In this document: one piece after another, positions 53,222 to 60,208 of the stretch | Layout: each line of letters opens with the position of its first letter | How positions within the stretch are numbered: the stretch's first letter is position 1 | Source: CAZDDB01 sp963843285 | Lineage (GTDB): Bacteria > Acidobacteriota > HRBIN11 > JAKEFK01 | NCBI GenBank assembly: GCA_963843285.1 | Contig: CAWJJO010000013.1 | Span: forward strand, 1 to 64,000 | Direction: 5' to 3' | DNA: 64,000 nucleotides | Made by a program: the position numbers and the translations under genes | The notes under the pieces: model-generated | What the model was told of the DNA's origin: nothing | What the model saw: only the letters and a program-made list of their open reading frames with translations | Database searches by the model: none

Positions 53222-55975
53222 ATGAGATTGAAACGAAGTGTTTTAGTTCTCCTCTCCTTCCTGTTCCTGGTCAGTACGGTTCATGCACAACGTCTTACAG
53301 GTGCGATTAATGGCACCGTCAATGATGACACCAACGCGCCACTGCCGGGAGTTACCGTTACGTTAACCAGTGACGCTCTCATAGGCGGACCGCAAATTTC
53401 AACGACGGGCGCGACCGGGGATTATCGCTTTCCAGCGTTGCCCCCAGGATTGTACAAGCTGTCGTTTTCACTCGAAGGTTTCCAGACTGTCGTCTACGAT
53501 GAAGTTCGAGTCGTTCTGGGCACAACCATTGAACAAAACGTTGCGATGGGTCTTGCCAAAGTGGCTGAACAAATGGTGATCACAGGCGAGACTCCTCTGA
53601 TCGATTCCACCAAGCCCGGATTCTCAACGAACTTTACACAGGAAGCTATGGAGAATACGCCGATTGCGCGGTTTACTTTCTTTGATTTTGTGCAAATGGC
53701 TCCCGGCTCTTCTCCCATGCGGTTTGATAACACTGCCTTCGCTCACTCCATTCTTGGTTCCAATACAAATGAAAACATGTATCAGATGGATGGAACCGAT
53801 TTGACCTCTTCGCTTACCGGCGCCGCGTGGCCGTGGCCCAACACGGACATTATTGAAGAAATTGAAATTCTTGATATCGGAGCTCCCGCTGAATACGGGA
53901 ACTACCAGGGCGCCGTAGTGAATGTCGTCACCAAATCTGGTGGCAACGAATATCATGGAGATGGCAACTTCTACTGGCAGACACAGGGACTAACCGACCA
54001 GAATGTTGAAATTGATGGAATCCCATTTCACCGTGACAAATACACCGATTTCACGTTTCAGATGGGAGGCCCTATTCTGAAAGATAAGTTGTGGTTTTTT
54101 GGGGGCGTGCAGACAAGGCAAGAGCATTTTTCACAACCTGGAACACCACCGGAATTTCCGGTCGAGGAGAATGACAACCGCTATTTCTTCAAGTTTACTT
54201 ATGATGTCACCCAGAAAAACAAACTCACCTTCAGCTTGCATAATGATTACTATGAAATTCCCGAGCAAGTGAGCATTACAAAACCGTTTGAATCCGCCAT
54301 CACTGAAACGGGAAGCAACCCGACACCCAATGTAATGTGGACTTCAGTTCTTAATGACAAAGCAATTCTGGAAGTCCGTTATGCAGGATTCTACGGTCAC
54401 GATGTAGGCGAGCCGCAAAGCGGCGTGTTCGAATCGGGTCACTTCGATGGCTATACTGGCTACTACTCGGGCGGGATCATCAGCTTCTACGATGGTGATA
54501 TTTGGAAGAGTCAGGTCAGCGGGAAACTGTCTTACTTTGCTGACGATTTTCTGCATGGGGATCATGATTTTCGTTTTGGGGTGCAGTATACGAATGCGGG
54601 AAATGATTACATCGCCGGCCTCACAAATGGTGTGTATTTTTATGATTACAACAACTACCCATACGTCGCGTATTATCAGTTGCCGTATCATTATGGCGCT
54701 GATGTAACAAGCATCGGCGCTTTTGTAGATGATACCTGGAGCGTGAATGACAATCTGACTCTGAATCTGGGTGTTCGATTTGACAAAAGCACCGGTTCGA
54801 TTCCGGATTTTCCTCAATTGAATGCAGCAGGAGCTGAGACCGGCACCAACGTCCGGGGTTTGGGTGACGTGGCGCACTGGAATGTTGTCTCTCCGCGGTT
54901 AGGTTTTACCTACAGGTTGAATACGAAGAAGGCGACGCAATTCCGGGGGCATTACGGGCGCTATTATCAGGCGCTGCTGACAAACTATGTGCACTTTGCA
55001 GGTCCATCACGATCTACGATTACAGGAGCTTTCTTCAATCCGGATACCGGTCAGTTTGATGATGTTTTTTCTGTGGTGGATCCCGCAACGCAAATCCAGA
55101 TTGATCCGGATTTGAAGGATCCATATACGGACCAGTTTGCGATTGGATTCGATCGGGAGCTAACACCCACCATTGCCTTTGGCGCTAACTACATCTACAA
55201 ACGGTCCAGGGATTTTGTTGGAACGATCAACACCGGCGGGACGTATGTGCTGGTTCCTTTTGTGAATCCGCTTACGGGAGAGACAATTCAGGTCTTTAAC
55301 CAGACGAATGATCCAACAACGGACAATTTGTTTCTGATCACCAATCCCGACTTCTTCCATCAAGAGTACAAAGGCTTCCTGATTTCTGTTACGAAACGCA
55401 TGGATCATAATTGGAGTTTGAGCGGCTCGTTCACGATTTCCAAGTCAGAGGGCTTGCATGCGGGTAGCGGTCTTGGACCGTCGGACGATCAGGATTCTTC
55501 CTTCTTCCCATTGGACAATGCCAAATATGGACAGGATCCCAACGACTATCTCTTTGCAGATGGTGTTCTGAACGGAGACCGCACTTACATTTTCAAGTTG
55601 CAGGGGAGTTACCAGTTACCGTGGGACGTGTTGTTTAGTTTGAACACTCAGTATTTGACCGGACGTCCGTTTGCCGCGCACGTTCATGTGCCCGATCTAA
55701 ATCAAGGCCCAAGGGACATCTTTGCCGAAGTACGCGACGGCAATCGGCGCACATCCAACGTCAGCATTACCGACATCCGGGTGGAAAAGAATTTTGCGCT
55801 TGGCGGATCCTTCAATATTGCGGTGACTGCGGATATCTTTAATCTCTTCAACTCCGACGCATTTACAGATGTTGCAACCACGTTGTTCAGTTCGGAAACG
55901 CAGAACATATTCGGGCAGGGGGCGGTGTTCGTACCCCCAAGACGTTTAATGCTCGGCGCAAAATTCAAGTTCTAA
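53222..55975 (+). CDS. Oar-like TonB-dependent receptor with carboxypeptidase-regulatory domain
   Basis: 917 residues. A signal peptide (MRLKRSVLVLLSFLFLVSTVHAQ) is followed by a carboxypeptidase-regulatory-like beta-sandwich (residues 25-110, TGAINGTVNDDTNAPLPGVTV), a plug domain (NMYQMDGTD, AEYGNYQGAVVNVVTKSGGNEYHG) and a large beta-barrel ending with the C-terminal aromatic ...LMLGAKFKF. This architecture is abundant in Acidobacteriota and imports unknown polymers or siderophores, or acts in surface processes. The frame is open back to 52934, but that part overlaps the preceding gene and the repeat. No TonB or ExbBD genes are near. Confidence 0.9.
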   Translation: MRLKRSVLVLLSFLFLVSTVHAQRLTGAINGTVNDDTNAPLPGVTVTLTSDALIGGPQISTTGATGDYRFPALPPGLYKLSFSLEGFQTVVYDEVRVVLGTTIEQNVAMGLAKVAEQMVITGETPLIDSTKPGFSTNFTQEAMENTPIARFTFFDFVQMAPGSSPMRFDNTAFAHSILGSNTNENMYQMDGTDLTSSLTGAAWPWPNTDIIEEIEILDIGAPAEYGNYQGAVVNVVTKSGGNEYHGDGNFYWQTQGLTDQNVEIDGIPFHRDKYTDFTFQMGGPILKDKLWFFGGVQTRQEHFSQPGTPPEFPVEENDNRYFFKFTYDVTQKNKLTFSLHNDYYEIPEQVSITKPFESAITETGSNPTPNVMWTSVLNDKAILEVRYAGFYGHDVGEPQSGVFESGHFDGYTGYYSGGIISFYDGDIWKSQVSGKLSYFADDFLHGDHDFRFGVQYTNAGNDYIAGLTNGVYFYDYNNYPYVAYYQLPYHYGADVTSIGAFVDDTWSVNDNLTLNLGVRFDKSTGSIPDFPQLNAAGAETGTNVRGLGDVAHWNVVSPRLGFTYRLNTKKATQFRGHYGRYYQALLTNYVHFAGPSRSTITGAFFNPDTGQFDDVFSVVDPATQIQIDPDLKDPYTDQFAIGFDRELTPTIAFGANYIYKRSRDFVGTINTGGTYVLVPFVNPLTGETIQVFNQTNDPTTDNLFLITNPDFFHQEYKGFLISVTKRMDHNWSLSGSFTISKSEGLHAGSGLGPSDDQDSSFFPLDNAKYGQDPNDYLFADGVLNGDRTYIFKLQGSYQLPWDVLFSLNTQYLTGRPFAAHVHVPDLNQGPRDIFAEVRDGNRRTSNVSITDIRVEKNFALGGSFNIAVTADIFNLFNSDAFTDVATTLFSSETQNIFGQGAVFVPPRRLMLGAKFKF

Positions 55976-55982
55976 TTCTGTC

Positions 55983-56040
55983 GTACGGAGCGCAGGCTTC
56001 CAGCCTGCATTGTGGCCCGCATGCCTCTGGCCTGCTCAGG
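55983..56040. repeat. GGAGCGCAGGCTTCCAGCC repeat, copy 1
   Basis: GGAGCGCAGGCTTCCAGCCT followed by GCATTGTGGCCCGCATGCCT. A copy in the opposite direction lies at 57373-57428, so the two flank the threonine dehydratase–secG pair as inverted repeats. It fills the convergent gap between the TonB receptor and the dehydratase. Confidence 0.75.
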
Positions 56041-57024
56041 TTAAAGAAACTCTTTCAGGCGCTTCAGATCGATATTTCCGCCGCTCAGCACGACGCCAAC
56101 TCGTTTCCCGGCAAAATCTGTTTTCCGAAATCGAACCGCCGCTGCCGCAGCAATTCCTGAAAGTTCGACAAGAAGCTTCATTCGTTCCAAGACAAACAGA
56201 AGACTTTGGACCAGCTCGTTGTCGCTGACCAACAAGACGCCTGATACCAGGCGCTTCACAATCGGAAACGTCAGAGCTCCCGGAGATGATGCTTGCAGTC
56301 CATCGGCGATCGTCTTGGGAACATCGATTGTGACACGTTCTCCTTTTTGAAAAGATAGAAACGTATCATTCCCAGCTTCAGGTTCCACACCGAAGACTTT
56401 GATCGGTGGACACATCTGATGCGCAGCCGTCGCGCATCCGGCGAGCAAACCGTTTCCGCTTGCGGGAACGACAAGGAAGTCTAAATCTGGCACTTCTTCA
56501 ATCATCTCAACAGCAACTGTTGCCTGTCCAGCCATAATGAGGTAGTCATCATAGGGCGGCACGAGTAGTGCATTTCGTTCGCCTGCGATTCGTGTTCCGA
56601 TTTCTTCACGGTTTTCGGTGTAGCGGTTATAAGTGATTACCTCTGCGCCATATCTTCGCGTTGCTTCCGTCTTTGCCAGCGGCGCATCCTGAGGCATGAC
56701 GATCGTCGCGCGCAACCCCAGCAAACTCGCCGTGAGTGCCACTGCCTGCGCGTGGTTTCCGGAAGAATAGGCAACTACATCCGTGATCTTGCCGTGCTCC
56801 ATTTCAGCGCAGATTTTGTTGTAGGCTCCACGAAACTTGAAAGATCCGCCCCGCTGTAGATTCTCTGCCTTGAAGAAAACATTACACCCGGCAGAATCGT
56901 CAAATTGCCGTGAACGGACTACGGGAGTTCTGTGCGCGATTCCGGATACCCTTTTCTGCGCTTTTTGAATCTCGACCCAGTCAAGCGGCACGGAAGAAAC
57001 GGGCCTGCTACTTGGGTGGTGCAA
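56041..57024 (-). CDS. Threonine/serine dehydratase (PLP fold type II)
   Basis: 327 residues, the short catabolic-type length without an ACT regulatory domain. The Lys in ENLQRGGSFKFRGAYN binds PLP; the phosphate loop is SSGNHAQAVAL; the end has VVLSGGNIDLKRL. It deaminates threonine (or serine) to the 2-oxo acid and ammonia. Serine racemase activity is possible for this subgroup. Its start overlaps the end of secG by 17 bp. Confidence 0.88.
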   Translation of the reverse strand: MHHPSSRPVSSVPLDWVEIQKAQKRVSGIAHRTPVVRSRQFDDSAGCNVFFKAENLQRGGSFKFRGAYNKICAEMEHGKITDVVAYSSGNHAQAVALTASLLGLRATIVMPQDAPLAKTEATRRYGAEVITYNRYTENREEIGTRIAGERNALLVPPYDDYLIMAGQATVAVEMIEEVPDLDFLVVPASGNGLLAGCATAAHQMCPPIKVFGVEPEAGNDTFLSFQKGERVTIDVPKTIADGLQASSPGALTFPIVKRLVSGVLLVSDNELVQSLLFVLERMKLLVELSGIAAAAAVRFRKTDFAGKRVGVVLSGGNIDLKRLKEFL

Positions 57025-57313
57025 CCGGCGTCTTAGGCGCTTGCTGCTGTTGTTGCGGTGAAACGCCTTGCATGATCGAATTCTGGTGGGTTTTCATCAG
57101 GGACAGGCCCAGAGATGTCACCATGAACAGGACTGCGGCAACCGTCGTAATCCGCGACAGCACAGTCGCGGCCCCGCGAGCGCCGAAGGCAGCCATAGAA
57201 CCGCCGCCGCCAAAAACATCAGCGATGCTGCCCGCTTTTCCGGTTTGAAGAAGAACAACCGCAATCAGAAAGATTCCGACCACTACATGAAAGGAAACAA
57301 GTACTAAGTACAC
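57008..57313 (-). CDS. secG: Preprotein translocase subunit SecG
   Basis: 101 residues with two membrane helices separated by a Gly-rich loop (VLLQTGKAGSIADVFGGGGS, then RGAATVLSRITTVAAVLFMVTSLGLSL), the SecG hallmark. It aids SecYE protein export across the inner membrane. The C-terminal tail is Gln- and Pro-rich (QQQQQAPKTPVAPPK). The first helix starts right at the N-terminus. Confidence 0.92.
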   Translation of the reverse strand: MYLVLVSFHVVVGIFLIAVVLLQTGKAGSIADVFGGGGSMAAFGARGAATVLSRITTVAAVLFMVTSLGLSLMKTHQNSIMQGVSPQQQQQAPKTPVAPPK

Positions 57314-57372
57314 TGAGAATCACCTCGTATAAGGAGTTTTATTATAGCAATTTACCCGTGACCTGCAAGTTC

Positions 57373-57428
57373 TTGCTGGAGGCCAGAGGCCTGCGCTCCA
57401 GAATGCAGGCTTGGAGGCCTGCGCTTCC
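57373..57428. repeat. GGAGCGCAGGC repeat, copy 2 (opposite direction)
   Basis: GGCCAGAGGCCTGCGCTCCA and TGCAGGCTTGGAGGCCTGCG read as the inverted complement of 55983-56040. It lies between secG and the following minus-strand unknown gene. Confidence 0.7.
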
Positions 57429-57430
57429 TC

Positions 57431-58066
57431 TTACTCAAAAACCATAATCTGGCCGTGTTCGATCGCCTTTCTCGACATGAAATACAGAACTATCCATGTC
57501 CATTTTTCATCGCCCCACTCATCTCCATGGATTCCGTCTGCGTAGGTCTCTGATGGCGCTTCGTCTCGTACAGGGACGTTCAAATGCTTGTTGATCTCAA
57601 GCAGTTCTTGTTTCAATCGAATCGCTGAACCGAAGGAAACCGGTGTGGTTGGAGTTTTTGATCCGCCAAAAACCTTCTTAAAGAAGCCGGAGGATTCGGG
57701 TTCCGGCGCTATGTTAAACGGCTCCGGAAAATCGATCGGATAGTAGTAGCCGTTTTCTTCTGAGTGGCGCAACAGGTGATCAAAACGTGTGTGGGGTTTG
57801 GCTATTGCTTGCGTGTAAGCAGGATCGTCCAGCGGATGCGTCCCGGGCTCAGCAGGCGGTTTGCCGTTTACCTCCAGATTGGCGGCGTATCGCCATAGGT
57901 GGTGAAAGACGGCGTACGGGCCAATTTGCTCAGAATAGCCGAGGTTTTGCTCATCACCGGGAGGAAGGGTGAACCCGGTCTTTTTTAGAAACGCCCGATG
58001 TTCTGCCGCACGGGCTTCGTCGCTCAGGAGTTTTGTTAAAGGCATTAAAGTAACATCTAAACCCAT
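57431..58066 (-). CDS. Protein of unknown function
   Basis: 211 residues starting MGLDVTLMPLTKLL. No membrane segment or signal peptide. I recognise no family. Pieces such as PYAVFHHLWRYAANLEV, RFDHLLRHSEENGYYYPIDF and the acidic ADGIHGDEWGDEKWTWIVL suggest a soluble globular protein. It follows the zinc-ribbon membrane gene by 11 bp on the same strand, so the pair is probably one transcript. Confidence 0.65.
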   Translation of the reverse strand: MGLDVTLMPLTKLLSDEARAAEHRAFLKKTGFTLPPGDEQNLGYSEQIGPYAVFHHLWRYAANLEVNGKPPAEPGTHPLDDPAYTQAIAKPHTRFDHLLRHSEENGYYYPIDFPEPFNIAPEPESSGFFKKVFGGSKTPTTPVSFGSAIRLKQELLEINKHLNVPVRDEAPSETYADGIHGDEWGDEKWTWIVLYFMSRKAIEHGQIMVFE

Positions 58067-58077
58067 AATTGCTCTCT

Positions 58078-58545
58078 TTATTTTGTCAATGGAAGCGATT
58101 CCCCACAATTGGGGCATCGAAGATCTTTCGAATCTTTTGTTGCCGGGAAAAAGTGCCCACAGGCCGGGCAGGTTGCAATGAATTCCATTTGTTCTTTTGG
58201 CAAATCACTCAGTTGAACCGGTTTAGGTGGGACCGGTGGAAGTCCATCCGTCTTTACATACTTGCTTCGCCTGGCAGATTCATGAATATCCGGAGGCGGA
58301 AGTGACTCGAGGTGCGCGTTCCAGGCAAGGCTGTCGAAGTATCGTTTGATTACGTAACCTGGAAATACGACGATAGCGAACGTAATTAGAAAACTAATTT
58401 GCCTCAATTCGGTGTCCAGAAGTCTTTGACTGGTGCGCATCAGCAGACCTGCCAGTCCGGTTTGATTGAAACACCACTGTCCGGCGATCAGGAGGGACAA
58501 AACGAGGAATCCCCACCCAATCAGACGGTAATGTTGCTCTTTCAT
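58078..58545 (-). CDS. Membrane protein with C-terminal zinc ribbon
   Basis: 155 residues. Two membrane helices (near residues 8-26 and 50-66) are followed by a Pro-rich linker and a C-terminal zinc ribbon (CPACGHFF and CPNCGESL). The start at 58545 (MKEQHYRLIGWG) follows a GGGAG site; the frame is open to 58590. I recognise no named family. It is the upstream gene of the pair with the 211-residue unknown. Confidence 0.7.
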   Translation of the reverse strand: MKEQHYRLIGWGFLVLSLLIAGQWCFNQTGLAGLLMRTSQRLLDTELRQISFLITFAIVVFPGYVIKRYFDSLAWNAHLESLPPPDIHESARRSKYVKTDGLPPVPPKPVQLSDLPKEQMEFIATCPACGHFFPATKDSKDLRCPNCGESLPLTK

Positions 58546-58598
58546 GGCCGGTAACTCCCATACCTTACGATAGTTGCGGAGAACTTTCAAGACAAGGA

Positions 58599-58688
58599 TT
58601 CACCACAAAGACACAAAGAGCACAAAGGTTTTTTTGGCTCGGTTCCTAAATTTCCTGCTTCGTGTTCTTTGTGCCTTTGCGGTGAATC
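58599..58688. repeat. CACAAAG palindromic repeat, copy C
   Basis: The left arm TTCACCACAAAGACACAAAG (58599-58618) is complementary to the right arm CTTTGTGCCTTTGCGGTGAA (about 58666-58685). It lies between divergent genes here (the zinc-ribbon gene and kamA), so its role cannot be only transcription termination. Confidence 0.8.
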
Positions 58689-58753
58689 CTCCTCGAGAGA
58701 TTGTATTCCAGCGCGCTGTAATGCTATACTTACATCTTCATTGTGGGAGCCAC

Positions 58754-60139
58754 ATGAGCACTGCAGACAATCAACAAAGCATCGACCGGAAGTTCGCTCA
58801 GCCGTATCGTTATCCGCTGGCCCGTGAATTTCGTGAACCTGATTGGCAGCGTCTGCCCGACTATAAGCACGTCACTCACGAGGAATGGCGGAGCGCCGTC
58901 TGGCAAAGAAAACATACGGTCAAGAATCTTCGTGAGCTGAAGATCGCTCTTGGTGATTTTGTCCCCGATTCGCTGATCAAAGCGATTGAACGAGATCAGC
59001 GTGAACGCGCGACGATGTCACTGCTCGTTCCCCCTCAGATGCTCAATACGATGAATGAAAAGGATCTCTGGAACGATCCTGTTCGACGCTATATGCTCCC
59101 CGCTTTTGATGATCGCCGCACGGATTGGCCGAGCCACCCCAGAGCTACACGCGATTCTTTGCATGAAAGCGATATGTGGGTAGTGGAAGGTCTTACACAT
59201 CGCTATCCTACAAAGGTTTTGGCTGAGCTTCTCAGTACCTGCCCTCAGTATTGCGGTCATTGTACTCGCATGGATTTGGTGGGAAACAGCGTTCCGCAGG
59301 TGGAAAAGCACAAGTTCAGTTTGTCACAGAAAGACCGCTACGATGCAATGCTGAATTACTTGCGGGCCACTCCGTCAGTTCGGGATGTCGTTGTTTCAGG
59401 CGGTGATATTGCGAACGTCCCGATTGCTGTTCTGGAAAAATTTGTCAGCTCCTTGCTGGACATTCCCAATATCAAAGATATCCGGCTGGCTACGAAAGGG
59501 CTCATGGGACTTCCGCAGCACTTTTTGCAGGATGATGTACTTTTCGCCTTCGATCGGATGGCTAAGAAGGCGTGGGAACGCGGCGTTGATATCGCGGTGC
59601 ACACACACGTGAATCATCCGAATTCTTTGACGCCGCTCGTTGCGGAAGCGGCTCGTAAACTTCTGGAGATGGGATTCCGGGATGTGCGGAATCAGGGCGT
59701 TTTGCTTCGTGGTGTGAACAATTCAGCCGAGACTCTGCTGGATCTCTGCTTTTCTTTGCTGGACTACGCCCACATTATGCCTTACTACTTCTACATGTGC
59801 GATATGATTCCGTATTCCGAACACTGGAGAATTCCACTTCACGAAGCCCAGCATCTTCAGCTTGAGATCATGGGATATCTTCCCGGTTTTGCTACACCGC
59901 GAATCGTATGTGATGTTCCATTCGTTGGAAAGCGGTGGGTGCAGCAAACGAAGAAATACAATCGTGAGCTGGGGATCAGTTACTGGACGAAGAACTACCG
60001 GACTGTAGTGGATCGCGACGATCCGGAAGCGCTTTCTCATATGTATGAATACTATGATCCGGTTGACACGCTGCCTGAAGCCGGGAAGCAATACTGGCGT
60101 GAACAGATCGATAAAAAAAGATCGGACGTGACGGTTTAG
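58754..60139 (+). CDS. kamA: Lysine 2,3-aminomutase
   Basis: 461 residues, radical SAM and PLP enzyme. CPQYCGHC near residue 165 holds the [4Fe-4S] cluster with the CxxxCxxC motif, and the C-terminal portion carries the usual YSEHWRIPLHEAQHLQLEIMGYLPGFATPRIV pattern. It moves the alpha-amino group of lysine to give beta-lysine. Its length fits full-size KamA rather than the short EpmB. No AblB-type beta-lysine acetyltransferase is adjacent. The start at 58754 has GGGAG 8 bp upstream; the frame is open from 58574 through a repeat. Confidence 0.9.
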   Translation: MSTADNQQSIDRKFAQPYRYPLAREFREPDWQRLPDYKHVTHEEWRSAVWQRKHTVKNLRELKIALGDFVPDSLIKAIERDQRERATMSLLVPPQMLNTMNEKDLWNDPVRRYMLPAFDDRRTDWPSHPRATRDSLHESDMWVVEGLTHRYPTKVLAELLSTCPQYCGHCTRMDLVGNSVPQVEKHKFSLSQKDRYDAMLNYLRATPSVRDVVVSGGDIANVPIAVLEKFVSSLLDIPNIKDIRLATKGLMGLPQHFLQDDVLFAFDRMAKKAWERGVDIAVHTHVNHPNSLTPLVAEAARKLLEMGFRDVRNQGVLLRGVNNSAETLLDLCFSLLDYAHIMPYYFYMCDMIPYSEHWRIPLHEAQHLQLEIMGYLPGFATPRIVCDVPFVGKRWVQQTKKYNRELGISYWTKNYRTVVDRDDPEALSHMYEYYDPVDTLPEAGKQYWREQIDKKRSDVTV

Positions 60140-60156
60140 GCGTTTTCTTCTGCTTG

Positions 60157-60172
60157 GGAGGGCCGGCCCTCC
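60157..60172. repeat. Perfect 16-bp palindrome GGAGGGCCGGCCCTCC
   Basis: A perfect dyad of 16 bp 17 bp after the kamA stop and 36 bp before the next gene. It could act as a terminator stem, but no T-run follows (ATAAATAAAG). Confidence 0.55.
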
Positions 60173-60208
60173 GATAAATAAAGACCTCGGAAAGATCATT
60201 CATTTCTT

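Noticed and set aside
51979..53223. Minus-strand open frame of 414 codons
   Set aside because: It is antisense to the aldehyde dehydrogenase, which has clear catalytic motifs; the shadow has none.
58754..60139. EpmB (EF-P beta-lysylation) rather than KamA
   Set aside because: The protein is 461 residues, longer than typical EpmB, and no efp or epmA gene is adjacent.
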